Below are positions 9,602-20,599 of a stretch of 64,000 nt of DNA, in pieces. Origin of the DNA: Patiria pectinifera (lineage: Eukaryota; Echinodermata; Asteroidea; Valvatida; Asterinidae); contig CM057149.1 of assembly GCA_029964075.1 (NCBI GenBank), forward strand, positions 11,418,465-11,482,464. Direction: 5' to 3'. How positions within the stretch are numbered: the first letter of the stretch is position 1; every line of letters begins with the position of its first letter. Made by a program: the position numbers and the translations under genes. The notes under the pieces were generated by a model. That model did no database searches. It was not told the DNA's origin and saw nothing but the letters and a program-made list of their open reading frames with translations.

Positions 9602-11210
9602 AGCTTGGATGAAAAGTCGACGTTTGATGGATCTCCGACAAGAAGTAAAATACAAATGTGGCACCAGTTAAAATCATTGGTGAAGGAGTCATTGCAGTCT
9701 ACAATCGGACTGAAGAAGAGAGTCCACCAGGACTGGTTCGATGAGAATGATGACAGCATCGCAAAACTCCCAGTACAAAAGCAGAACACGATTTTAGCAT
9801 GGCAGAACGACATGTCCTCCATCTCTTCACGCAATCAGTATCTACAGGAACAGACACAGACTGAACTGCGCAGAATGCAGTATGAGTGTTGGGAGAAAAA
9901 AAGCAGATGATGTCCAGCGCCATATGCCGACACCAAAACCTCAAAAATGGTCAATGATACCGAGGCAGTCTGCGGGACATCCAAACTAAAGCACCACACC
10001 TCTTTTAATTCTGTCAGGAGATGAAACAACTTTGTTAAAGGAGAAGAACAGTATCAACGAGAGATGGACAGAGCATTTCAGCAATCTTCTCAACAGGCCC
10101 TCCACTGTCGACACTGCTGTCCTGGACCAGATTCTTAAGAAGCCCATTGTGGACAGTCTTGACATTCCTCCGTTTTTGGATGAGGTCAAGAAAACCATCA
10201 GTCAGACAAGCTCTGGTAGCCACTGCGATGGATGTAATTCCTAAGGAAATCTTCAACTCAGCAGGGACGGTGACACTCGAAGCCTTCCTCAGTTTACTTA
10301 TCAGCATCTGAAAGAAAGAAGACAGGACCAAATATTTTTAGGATGCCACAATCGTCTCGCTCTGCAAAAATAAGGGAAGCAAGACTGACTCAGGCTACAA
10401 CCGGGGCATTTTCCTCAGCCTTAACCGCTTGATAACCAGCATTTCAGAGGAGAGTTTACCCGGGGCAAAAGTCTGGCTTAGTCCAGGGCGTAGTACCATC
10501 GGCGTGATCTTTGCTGTTCATCAGGTTCAAGAGAAATGTATTAAGCAGAACTTTGACTTGTACGTCCTCTTCAAAAACCTTGCCAAGGCGTTCGATACCG
10601 ACAATAGGGATTATGACACATGCCCCTATGACACATGCCCTTATGACACATGAGGAGTCCAACCTCCAGCTAATTGTCGACAAATTTGCCGAAGTCTTTC
10701 GCCTCTTTGGGCTCACCATCAGCCTAGGCAAAACAGAAGTAATGCTGCACTGTGCCCTGCATCCCCTGCTCTATTCTCGTCAATTTCCATCGAATGAACA
10801 GCGTATCGCCCCAGTAGAGGACTTCACATACCTCGGCAGCATCATCTCAAGTGACGGATCCCTGGATAAGGACATCAATGCCAGGATTTGCAAAGCCAGC
10901 CAGGCCCTTGGTAGCCTACGATAAAGTGTGTTGAACCAACACAACACCTGGCAGTCCACAAAACTCAAAGTATACACGGCCATTGTGCTCACCAGTCTCC
11001 TGTGTGTATGTGAGACCTGGACCTTGTACAGAAGCTACTTAAAGCTGCAGCCTAAAGCCGGCCTCAGGTCGACCCGCGATTTGCTTACGCCACGACAAAA
11101 CCGAAGGCATCAAGCAGAAAAATAATGCTCAGGTCACAAAACTGAGAAATCGAGTGATTCTCTTGAAACAAGCGGCATCCCGACGTGAAATATTTGCAAC
11201 CATGCTCATG
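9602..11210 (+). pseudogene. Decayed non-LTR retrotransposon reverse transcriptase
   Basis: Pieces in plus-strand order. 9605-9910: endonuclease-RT linker with GLKKRVHQDWFDEND and ELRRMQYECWEKK. 10032-10244: RWTEHFSNLLNRPS. Then, after a frame change, VIPKEIFNSAG (about 10230-10290) and IVSLCKNKGSKTDSGYNRG (about 10350-10405). 10429-10610: RSTIGVIFAVHQVQEKC and KNLAKAFDTDNR, RT core motifs. 10650-10924: LTISLGKTEVM and FTYLGSIISSDGSLD. About 10928-11050: NQHNTWQSTKLKVYTA and LLCVCETWTLYR. The catalytic FADD block is missing, deleted between 10610 and 10650, and several frameshifts and stops are present. Inactive. It lies where the array changes strand. The LINE clade is unresolved. Confidence 0.85.
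10611..10653 (+). repeat. Three copies of a 14-bp repeat
   Basis: TATGACACATGCCC is repeated three times, the last ending ATGAGG, at the point where the RT catalytic block is missing. It looks like a small expansion at a deletion junction. Confidence 0.7.
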
Positions 11211-11870
11211 TCACCCACGACGCGACGATCCACCACGATTCCACAGCATAGACAGTCTTATCAAAATGACCACCAACTTTTCCGGAAAGAGCGAACACGA
11301 CAAGAGGGAAACACATTCCAGCAGGTGAATTACAGATAATAAATACTGCAGGTTTTTTGGCATGGCAACATGCAAGGAGTGCAGTAACAACGCCGCGAAA
11401 TTAGGCTTAAACAGACAAAACAAAACCGAGCAAACACACTGGGTGGCTCGAAATTGTCAAAACTTGACGAGTGACTGGAAGTTTACACAAATACATCACA
11501 AATTTAAATTTGAACAAGCCAACATGTGGGACAGGATTTTTTTTTATTCTGCTACACATGTACCATCTTTGAAGAAACTGCTTTTTTTCTCGATATTACG
11601 CCGTTTCTTTAACCCCTGTAGCCAGTTAGGCGCTTTTTAACGCCCAAATCAATTACGTCGTCCTTTGTTCCTACAAAAAAAGCAGGTAGCACATTAAATA
11701 ATGCACATATGCACCACGAAAAGGCACGAGAAACCTGAGTGTTCATCAGTTCACTGACTCCAACAAAACGAACATTCATGCTCAACATGCCACGTCTGTT
11801 ACAGAAGGATTATTTTAATGGCACAAGTCTCTATACCAGAGGAATGTGGTACAAGATGGTCATATGCCAG
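11211..11870. repeat. Gene-free spacer before GPCR-4 with inverted flank piece
   Basis: 11255-11345 contains the inverse of the minus-array flank (GACCACCAACTTTTCCGGAAAGAGC and CACGACAAGAGGG). The rest resembles array upstream sequence in plus orientation (GCAACATGCAAGGAGTG, GGGTGGCTC). It marks the mirror plane of the array. No gene is seen. Confidence 0.55.
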
Positions 11871-11962
11871 GATCTCTTTTGATGAACCGGATTACTGATA
11901 ACATAGATTGACAATCGTTCTAGAAATTCTGCCTGTAAAAACTACACGTACGTACATCCATC
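11871..11962 (+). promoter_or_regulatory. Proximal upstream block of GPCR-4
   Basis: Contains the conserved GGATCTCTTTTGATGAAC, ATTACTGATAA (GATA-like) and CTACACGTACGTACATCC elements before CATCATGG. The TATA-like position reads TGTAAAAAC, so it is weaker than in paralogs. Confidence 0.45.
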
Positions 11963-13105
11963 ATGGGATCAGGTATAACATCAGGTCAGTGTTATGAACA
12001 GGATACTGTCAATATCAGTCAGGAGGCAGTTTCTTTGTGGTTACACACTCCCTTGGATGTCTGTTTTAAGGCCATCGTCGTACCTATCATCTGGTGCCTT
12101 GGTATCGTCACTAACTTGACTTTTCTATTTGTCATTGTCCGCGTTCGCAAAATGAGATCAGATACCAACATATACTTGGCACACTTGTCACTTGCTGATC
12201 TTCTCTACTTGAGTCTGGGGTCCATATACGACATAAGGAGTTACACTGCATCCGTCGTGGCATTTCACGATCCCTTCGTGAATTCTGCCCAGTGTGTCAG
12301 TTTTTACACTGTAGCAAATACTGGCTACTTTGCATCCATTGCCATAGTTACCATGGTATCTTTCGAGAGATTCCTCGCCCTGTGCCATCCCATTAAACAT
12401 CTCAAAATCCGCGGACGAAGACGCACCTATAGAATGATTGCAATCTGCTGGCTGATGGGGGTGTTGCTTTCCTTTTCAACAATTCCCGGTATCCTTGTTC
12501 TAAACGTACTTTGTCTCCAATGGCCCGATGTCGACGCCTTTGTGGACTACCCATCCAGCCTTGCATACTGTGGTCCTGTGTCACCTTGGGTAAACTACTT
12601 CATTCCGCCCCTACTGAATATTCCCTGGATTGTGGCAATGATGGCTAACGTTTTCATGTATGTAAGAATTGTAGAAATGCTCAACAAACGCAACTCCAAC
12701 AAAAACATGACAGTAAATAAAGATCATAATGCAATTAACGTACGAAACCAAGTGGCAAAAATGCTGGTCGCTAACGGCACTGTGTTCTTCTTATGTCAGG
12801 CCCCATATCGCATCTTCAGCCTGTCTAAATGGATCTGTCTTCTGGCTCAGATTCCTGATCCCTTTTGGTTTGCATTAGGATCAGGAATGAGATGGATATC
12901 CCTTGTTCCCCAGTTCATCAATGCAATGATTAATCCGTTGATCTACGGTGCCGTGAACCCCGCGTACCGTTCTGCGTTCAGAGTGGCGTTCAAGTGCAAA
13001 GGCCACACCAGAAGGCAAAACACATCTGCCACTGCATGGGGCGGAACACAACAGAATAACACAACAACCGTAGCCGTTGACGAGGACATCGAATCTAGAC
13101 TGTGA
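11963..13105 (+). CDS. GPCR-4: intact, most divergent array receptor
   Basis: 380 codons in one exon. It starts MGSGITSGQCYEQ instead of MGAGITSGECSEQ. The NIS site, seven hydrophobic segments, TM2 LADLL, Cys before TM3, ERF, TM4 Trp, FLCQAPYR and NPLIY are all present. Differences include TYRM before TM4, WLMGVLLSFSTIP in TM4, VRIVEML in TM5-ICL3 and FWFALGSGMRW in loop 3. The tail ends ESRL rather than ETRL; Ser at the -2 position still satisfies a class I PDZ ligand. It is the first plus-strand gene after the strand switch and has no close partner copy in the window, so it probably split off early. Confidence 0.93.
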   Translation: MGSGITSGQCYEQDTVNISQEAVSLWLHTPLDVCFKAIVVPIIWCLGIVTNLTFLFVIVRVRKMRSDTNIYLAHLSLADLLYLSLGSIYDIRSYTASVVAFHDPFVNSAQCVSFYTVANTGYFASIAIVTMVSFERFLALCHPIKHLKIRGRRRTYRMIAICWLMGVLLSFSTIPGILVLNVLCLQWPDVDAFVDYPSSLAYCGPVSPWVNYFIPPLLNIPWIVAMMANVFMYVRIVEMLNKRNSNKNMTVNKDHNAINVRNQVAKMLVANGTVFFLCQAPYRIFSLSKWICLLAQIPDPFWFALGSGMRWISLVPQFINAMINPLIYGAVNPAYRSAFRVAFKCKGHTRRQNTSATAWGGTQQNNTTTVAVDEDIESRL

Positions 13106-13760
13106 TTTCTGAGGTCATTTGAAAAATCATCTTGTAGGCCCACATATACTGATGCGTTCAAATTGTAAATTACCCATGTACAAAACTAGGATTTTCAACC
13201 ACATGCTACTAAGCTGGGTAGCATTTGGTTGAATTTTGTGATGAAGGAGTTATCATATTTGGCCTGTACAATTCAAAGCTTTACTTGTAATTTCAATAGG
13301 CTTACTAAGGTGAAAAAGGTGGTAAATTTTTACCGTAGGATTGTTGCAATATATTGTTTGATGGGAGCATTTACTGTACATTTAAACATAAAGTTTTGGT
13401 ATGAATATTATTTTGTTAAGTATTTTTGTTGTAAGTATATGTTTTAAAGTTTTTAATAATGTTTGAGGATGGCATCACGTGCGTATCCATATTGCTGTCC
13501 ATTTGCGGGTCGCTTGGGATCATTTCCCGGATGGAGGGGCATCACTCATTTGAAAAATGAAAAGTTCATTTTTATCTTCCCCTCAATTCTGATTTCCGAC
13601 ACAAAGAAGGGGACAAGTCTCAAGCACCCTCCATTTCCACCCCGTGCCTCCAATAGTTATATACCAATCCAGGCACGCGGTCACTTCTGTCACGGAGGCC
13701 CCCTTCAATGGCGAAAACATTAAGCCAACTATCCACACAATCCGTCATATCACAGGGCAG
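13106..13760 (+). repeat. GPCR-4 3' flank
   Basis: Array-type downstream sequence. TGATTTCTGAGGTCATTTG follows the stop. The 13.48-13.67 kb part matches the AAAGTTCATTTTTATCTTCC block found behind the other plus-strand genes. No gene is supported; small frames here are not preserved among copies. Confidence 0.6.
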
Positions 13761-15195
13761 TTGCTTTACACAACAACGTGCAAGGTGGCTTCTCCGTTGA
13801 AGGGTTGGGTGTGAGTGTGTAGTAATCTATTGGCATCACCGTGCACTTTGTTCGAGCTCCACAGTCTATGGGTTCAGGACTGCTTCAATTACCGCTCACC
13901 CTCGTTGCAATCAGATTAAGAACTAATGAAGGATTTGTAATTATTAATCAATCTATTTATTGCATTCTTGGGGTATAATTTTTGGGTGTATGTAAACATT
14001 TTGGAGATATTGTGGATTAAATTATTTGTTGAATTGTACTTTTGATGGTTTCCTTCCTTCAAATTTATCTGAGTTGAGACCGTCCTATAGAGTCCTACCA
14101 AAAGTACTATTCCGGGATACCACTCGGGAGGGTATTGTAACAACTAATGATAATAATAATTATAATATAAAAAGCAGAACAACGTATTTGTATGAAACGA
14201 TGGTATGCCTCTTTTTCACATTATATTTGACCAAAAAATGATGGTTTTAGGGCATGGGGAATTATGCCCTGTTACAGGAATACGACAAAGCCCTTGAGCA
14301 AGACACTCTACGGCAATTATATCCCGCTTATTCCCAGGGGCAAGAATTGTGAGCAGAGATTGATGTAAAGCAACCTCGTCCCCATGACGCTACAACTTGC
14401 TGGAAGTGAATTATATCCAATTATGTTTTCAATAGTACGTCCGGATGTAGTAGGTTGCATATACAATCGATAGTTATTTTTTGAATGTCGTGTCTTGAGC
14501 AGCGGACTGAAGCAATTTGTCAAGGCGTGGGCTTGAAAAACCTGATTTGTGGAATTAAGCATATAGGCCTAGTGCAGAATATTGTTTATGCAGTTGATCG
14601 AGTATCAACTTTGCAGCCATTTGATTTAAAATTTATATAAATGTAATGGACATAATTGTTAGCACATGCAAGTCCTGATGTCTTAATTGCACTCCAGAAA
14701 TACTCATATAGGCCTACAGGTTGATATCGAGGGTAATACCACATAATAATTAATTCTTCGAACCGTTATTATCCTTAGGATAATAAGGGAGGATAATATA
14801 CATTGAATAATACATGTGAAATTACTATCATTATGAATAATTTTATACTAGAGGGCACATTACTCAAGAAAATGACAGATGGCGATTATTGTGTTCATTA
14901 AAATGCAAATAATTAATTTGTCCTTAGCTTTTATCTTTAAAATGCTTGCTCGAATTTTACTGGGTGTATTGTTTAATGTATGATATGCCCCCATGACGAT
15001 CGAACAGTGCGCTACCATGCCCTTCCGCTATGCTATTCAACAAGTTGCATATCCACAAACAATTTTAAAAAAAATGAGTCTATGATATGCGTGTAGCGAC
15101 TATTTGGCGATTAATTATGCAACAAAAACGGCTATCTTGACCTCGAAGTTCTGAACATTCCGCGGGCGCCTTTAACATGTCGTGTTTTTGGTAAC
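13761..15195. repeat. Gene-free segment paralogous to 23.8-25.4 kb
   Basis: Landmarks shared in order with the region behind GPCR-5: CCAAAAGTACTATTC, AGCAGAACAACGTAT, TGAGCAAGACACTCTAC, AAAGCAACCTC.TCCCCA and TTTAAAATGCTTGC. This copy lacks the SINE (24250-24575) and the GAGTC-rich insert (24690-25310). No gene is seen. Confidence 0.6.
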
Positions 15196-15300
15196 CGTTA
15201 GTAGTGCAGCACGGCGGTATAGGTAGTGCCCAGCTCCTTTTTCAACCCCCTGGACCAATCAGAAGAAAGTTGATAAGTATGGATCCGTGTGGAGAATGAG
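15196..15300 (+). repeat. Dispersed repeat, inverted mate at 25.95-26.1 kb
   Basis: GTGCAGCACGGCGGTA followed by GGTAGTGCCC, TTTTTCA.CCCC and ACCAATCAG matches the reverse complement of 26040-26105. Weaker similarity continues to GTGTGGAGAATGAGG. Confidence 0.65.
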
Positions 15301-16560
15301 GAAAGCATGGGGGGGGGGGCTGATATGAAGAGGGGGGGGGGATTAGGTTGATGAAGACTTGCCGAAAGCAGGACCTCCTGGGGTCCAGGGAAATACCCTG
15401 GGGAATTCCTCTTGCATTTTAAGGCAATTTGAGAATAAATTTAGGAACTTAAACATTCCATTTATTATGTTTGGTCCCATTTTACTAGTATCACATTAGT
15501 CGGTGGCTGAACGGGGTGGGGGAACCCCCTCTTCATTCGTTGCACTTTAACCCCTTTTATTGCACATAAAGAAGGGGTACTCGACATAGAATAGGGAAAG
15601 TGTACTGACCGTGCAGTCAATAGTTTGGTAGTGCAAATTTGGACAGTCAGTGGCTGAATTTGAACCAGTGCAAATTTGTGTTAAAGCAAAGTGGTTCTTC
15701 CAAATCACAAAGTTAGGCCCATAGCGTAATGGTATCGGTTCACTTTCAACAGCTATTTAACAATACATCCAGAGTGTAACATTCCTAGTATAGAGTGAAT
15801 ATACTTTTAGTGAAGGTAAAAGACGGCAGAATGCTCGGGTAGTGAAGTTGATGGATTGTCGAATGACGATCTGCGTCATCTTTAAATTTCAATCCAAAGA
15901 AATACTTGCATATCCATTGGACTTCCATCCCATTCCTTAAATTTAACGTACACTCGTGAAGGGCACCGCGCCTGTGCTATGGCCGCATCATATGCGAGAA
16001 ACGACAAGATTGATTTGCATAACACGACGTCACAGCTTTGGGGTTATGCTTCTAACATTCAAAATGGCTGCCATCGAAAGACGTCGTACGTGTGCATATG
16101 GGCTCAATATGAGCATATGGGCTCCAGGAAACCGGGTATTTCAAAATACGTCGCGAGTCCAAAGACTGAAATCGATCCTTGGCTATGTATAAAGCCACGT
16201 TCATGGGTCCAGCACACGGAGTCTTTTACTTCTAGATGTAGATCCACAGAAATGTAATCGATTTGAACCTGTACCAAGGACCACCCCTAAAACAATTTTC
16301 ATGAAAGTCAATCCATAACTTTTTGAGTTATCTTGCTAACAGACAAACCAACCAACAACCAACGCCGATGAAAACATTACCTCCTTGGCGGAGGTAATAA
16401 GCCAGGCGTTAAATTAAATAAAAAATTGCTGAAATTGGCCAGGAAAACCTATATAAAACAGATTTGTTTCTAAATAAAAACCAAGAGAACTCGCTGGCAT
16501 AACAAGTCTGCAAATTTAAGTCAACGTCTATCTTCTCCTATATATATATATATACCTGAG
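15301..16560. other. No gene seen; G-runs and a TA microsatellite
   Basis: Apart from G-runs near 15310-15345 and a (TA)n tract near 16541-16555, nothing was recognised. ORFs are short and unsupported. Confidence 0.5.
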
Positions 16561-16562
16561 AC

Positions 16563-16945
16563 TCAAGCACACTTCCATCTGTAATTACGAGGTTTACATG
16601 CGAAGATGACCAAAGACCTCACAAAGTCTTGTGTGTGAAGATGGCTGATGAGGCCGATATTCGCGCACAATAACCAGTTGCATTGAGGGCAAGTGTTGGT
16701 TGGGGGCTTCCCAGGTGGAAAGGAGGAACTTGATCTGTTCTTGCGGAGCCGTCGTTTCTGTTCGGCTTCACAGATGCGACCCTTCTCATAGTTCTTTACG
16801 CCATGCTTGACCAAGTTACGCCAGTTAGAGCGGTGCTGCGAAACAACCTTCTACGTCCCTAGATCTATATTGCAACATTTAAAGGGAGACGTTTAGGGTG
16901 TCTTTGTAACGCTTCATCTGGCCACCTTGCAAGCGCTTTCCGTGA
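16563..16945 (-). pseudogene. LINE ORF2 C-terminal fragment with zinc-knuckle-like motif
   Basis: The minus strand reads MVKHGVKNYEKGRICEAE, KRRLRKNRSS and then CPQC...LISHLHTQ, the C2H2-like end common in LINE ORF2 proteins. Upstream on that strand (16820-16945) is the GGCCAGATGAAGCG region encoding the QMKRYKD-type segment seen also at 18.5 and 20.1 kb. The element is 5'-truncated and frameshifted. Confidence 0.75.
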
Positions 16946-17245
16946 CACAGTTATTATTATTATTATTATTACTATTAATCATTTCTGGTAATGAAACCAA
17001 GGATTCCTCAAAAGCGCCCCAGGCACTGTAGCTCGCAAGCCTGAAGAAACCAGACAATGAGAAGAAGTTACAGTTTTAGAGGTGGGAGGAAAAGCCCAGA
17101 AGAATATTCCGAGGAAAACCCACGAAATCAGGTAGGGACTGAAAACCCAATCCACATATTGACCCGGGCGGGATTCGAACCCGGGTCACAGCGGTGGAAG
17201 GCGAGGAAAGTACCGCTGCGCCAACCTGACTGCGATACACCATCT
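16946..17245 (-). mobile_element. tRNA-derived SINE 1
   Basis: On the minus strand an A-box-like TGGCGCAGCGGTA (17211-17223) and a B-box GGGTTCGAATCCC (17170-17182) are spaced as in a tRNA promoter. They are followed by a GTGGGTTTTCCTCGG body and an (ATT)n tail at 16947-16975. This is the organisation of a tRNA-derived SINE, not a functional tRNA gene, because no acceptor stem closes around it. Confidence 0.8.
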
Positions 17246-18472
17246 AGTTCGCCATAGAACAGTGAGCTTGATGATGTTTTATAAGCTATACAGCTATAAG
17301 GGGCGGACAAGATACGGGAGAGATTATGGGGAGTATTTGGATGGAATTTGGGGGAAGGGTGGCATTTGTTGTCTAAATTTCGAGCAAGAATCTCTGTCCC
17401 CAGTCCTTAATGCATAGACTCTACATCCCGAACAAATTAGGGGTGCAAATAGATTATGAAATGCCCTGACGTAGTGTCGGCCCTTGTCTCGCCTCCAAGT
17501 GCCTAGCCAACGTCCTACTGATTTTATACCAAAGACGGATGGGGCAAAAGTATTTTGAAAATGTTAAGCTTATCCACTGACTGGCAAAGGGCCTACTTCT
17601 GATTAGTAAAATCTCTACCATTGATAAAAATACTTATTGGATGAACATACAATGCCAAGATGTTGAATCGGTCTCAAGATATCGCCTTTTTATATACTTA
17701 TACATGTGAAGCAACACAAATAAATGTTAATACTATTAAGCATTTTTCCCTTCACGACGAAGGACCAGGCTGATGGAACACAGTTATCGGTGATAACAAT
17801 AACCCCAACGGACCTAAGCGCAAATCCAGGTAAATTTTTATGTTCAGGCCATATGGGACATATCAAAAGTAAAGGAACAAAAGCAGGGAACAATACGGGC
17901 CCACCGTCGGAAGTATATGTAAAACTATGAGTGTGTTCAGCAGTTGTTCACCGGGCGTGCAGCGGACGAGGCGGGGAATATCTGTTGAGTAGATAATTGC
18001 CTTTATATACATTACTACGAATCATACATCCATTAGCAACCATTGACAAATTTCGCTGAAGGGTACCGTCATTCCTGGCGTGTCGTTTCGTTAGTTTTTC
18101 GTTTCAGAATACGTGTCATCACCCACAATATAGCTGGTGATTTGTCACTTTAATATACTCCTGCGATCAAACAACCCGAGCAAATGTATGGCTTATTATC
18201 GAGTCCATTATGATTAGGCTACACACACACTTTTAATTCACCAACCACTGAAGAAGATCAACAATCCATATCAAAGAGCTTCCGCTGACATTGAAACAAT
18301 TAAGTTTACCGGTCCGCGATTGAAGATACATCAGAGATGACAGTGATGGCAATTAGCTAAATGCAAAAGTTCTTTCCAGATATAACAAATACTGCAGGCT
18401 TTTGCACGTGATAGTCAATGGAAGGAGTGTATATTAACAACGCCGTGAATTTAGATTCGAACGCAACATAAC
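17246..18472 (+). repeat. Array flank unit without receptor (ghost unit 1)
   Basis: Contains in order the GGGAAGGGTGGCATT block, GTGATAACAATAACCCC, the CGGACGAGGCGG piece, the GGTACCGTCATTCCTG block, CATCACCCACAATATAGCTGG and CCAGATATAACAAATACTGC, that is, the normal upstream region of a plus-strand receptor. At the point where the proximal promoter and gene should follow (after TTAGATTCGAACGCAACAT) it jumps into a LINE fragment. No receptor codons are present. Confidence 0.6.
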
Positions 18473-18727
18473 TGAGCCAGTCTGAACGGTGCTGCGAAAC
18501 AACCTTCCACGTCTCTAGATCTATGCTGCAACTTTTGAGGGAGGCCTCTAGGTTGTCTTTGTAACGCTTCATCTGGCCACCTTGCGAGCGCTTCCCGTGA
18601 CACAATTCGCCAAAGAGCAGTGTCTTTGACCGGCGCTTATCTGGCATGCCACATCTGGCATCTGGCATTGCACTGACGTGCAATGGCTTCGTCTTTGGTA
18701 ACTGAGGGGCGGTTGAGAACGTTGTTG
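18473..18727 (-). pseudogene. LINE C-terminal fragment in ghost unit 1
   Basis: The minus strand encodes MPDKRRSKTLLFGELCHGK and RSQGGQMKRYKDNLEASL, then ETWKVVSQHRSDW, typical of the region after the RT thumb in LINE ORF2. 5'-truncated and not expressed as a protein. Confidence 0.75.
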
Positions 18728-18916
18728 AATTCGCTCTTTTTCACACTTCCGCCATCGGCATGCACAGCCTTGATCTGGCAACTTTACACAATACATATAG
18801 CCTGTTCAGTGATTCCCGTGTCAGGGTTCAGATCACTTAACCGGTTATTTTTATTGTGTAAAGTTGCCAGATCGAGGCTCTGCATGCCCAATGGCGGAGT
18901 GTGAAAAGAGCGAATT
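18728..18916. repeat. 189-bp hairpin with about 65-bp inverted arms, copy 1
   Basis: AATTCGCTCTTTTTCACAC at left is mirrored by GTGTGAAAAGAGCGAATT at right. The arms also share CGCCAT.GGCATG and GATC..GGCAACTTTACACAATA. It directly abuts the LINE fragment and separates two ghost units. Confidence 0.8.
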
Positions 18917-20084
18917 GATGGGAAGGGTGGCATTAGTTGTCTAAAATTTCGAGCGAGAATCTCTCTCCCCAGTCCTTAATGCATAGAATCTACATCTTGA
19001 ACAAAGTGGCGCTGCAATTAGATTACAAAATGCCCTGGTGTGCCAGGCCTTGTCTCGCTTCCAAGTGCCTAGCCAACGTCCATCTGATTTTATATCAAAA
19101 ACGGATGGAACAAAAGTATTTTGAAAATGTTAAGCTTATCACTGACTGGCAAAGGGCCTACTTCTGATTAGTAAAATCTCTACAATTGATAAAAATACTT
19201 ATTGGTTTAATAGCTTACTATTTTATTGGTTTAATAGCTTACTATTTTACATAACAATGCCAAGATATCGGTCTCAAGATATCGCCTTTTTTATATACTT
19301 ATACATGTGAAGCAACACAAATAAATGTTAATAATATTAAGCATTTTTTCCCTTCACGACTGAGGACCAGGCTGATGGAACACAGTGTTATCGGTGATAA
19401 CAATAACCCCAAGGACCTAAGCGCAAATCCAGGGCAATTTTCATGTACAGGCCATATGGGACATATAAAAAAAGTAAACAATAAAAAGGAACGAAAGAAG
19501 GGAACAATACGGGTCCGCCGTCGGAAGTAAATGTAAAACTATGTTTTTGTTCAGCAGCTGTTCACCGGGCGTGCAGCGGACGAGGCGGCGAATATCTGTT
19601 GAGTACATTATTGCCTCTATATGCATTACTACGAATCATACATCGATGATCAACTATTGACAAATTTCGGTGAAGGGTACCGTCATTCCTGATGTGTCGT
19701 TTCGTTAGTTTTTCGTGTCAGAATTCGTGTAATCACCCACAATATAACTGGTGATTTGTCACTTTAATATACTCCTGCGACCAAACAACCCGATCCAATG
19801 TGTGGCTTATTATCGAGTCCATTATGATTAGGCTACACACACAATTTTAATTAACCAACCACTCAACAAGATCAACAATCCATATCAAAGAGCTTCCGCT
19901 GACATTGAAACAATTAAGTTTACCGGTCCACGATTGAAGATACGTCAGAGATGACAGTGATGGCAATTAGCTAATTGCAAACAAGTACTTTCCAGATATA
20001 ACAAATACTGCAGGCTTTGAAGGGCAATGCAAGGAGTGTATTAACAATGCCGTGAATTTAGATTCGAACGCAACATAACTGAGC
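18917..20084 (+). repeat. Array flank unit without receptor (ghost unit 2)
   Basis: Tandem repeat of ghost unit 1 with the same block order and the same jump into LINE sequence. A short TTTAATAGCTTACTATTTTA duplication occurs near 19201-19250. No gene. Confidence 0.6.
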
Positions 20085-20334
20085 CAGTCTGAACGGTGCT
20101 GCGAAACAACCTTCCACGTCTCTAGATCTATGCTGCAACTTTTGAGGGAGGCCTCTAGGTTGTCTTTGTAACGCTTCATCTGGCCACATTGCGAACACTT
20201 TCCGTGAAACAGTTCGCCAAAGAGCAGTGTCTTTGACCGGCGCTTATCTGGCATGCCACACCTGGCATCTGGCATTGCACTGACGTGCAATGGCTTCGTC
20301 GTTGATAACTGAGGGGCGTTTGAGAACGTTGTTG
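20085..20334 (-). pseudogene. LINE C-terminal fragment in ghost unit 2
   Basis: Copy of 18473-18727 (MPDKRRSKTLLFGELFHGK, QMKRYKDNLEASL). It was duplicated with the unit. Confidence 0.75.
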
Positions 20335-20522
20335 AATTCGCTCTTTTTACACTTCCGCCATCGGCATGCAGAGCCTCGATCTGGCAACTTTACACAATAC
20401 ATATAGCCGGTTCAGCGATTCCCGTGTCAGGGTTCAGATCACTTAACCGGGTATTTTTATTGTATAAAGTTGCCAGATCGAGGCTCTGCATGCCCAATGG
20501 CGGAGTGTGAAAAGAGCGAATT
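20335..20522. repeat. 188-bp hairpin, copy 2
   Basis: Same inverted arms as 18728-18916. To its right extra sequence (CAACGCTCCAGAATCTGCTC) not retained in copy 1 is present, so this copy shows the older context. Confidence 0.8.
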
Positions 20523-20599
20523 GCTCAGCCCAACGCTCCAGAATCTGCTCTTTGTCAGTTACCAGTGTGACGCCGTCTGCACTGGGGGGTGGGGGGGGA

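Noticed and set aside
15715..15765. CCCATAGCGTAATGGTATCGG, tRNA-like A box
   Set aside because: No B box or cloverleaf follows at the right distance.
17165..17230. Functional tRNA gene
   Set aside because: A and B boxes are present, but there is no matching acceptor stem and the sequence continues into a SINE body with an ATT tail.
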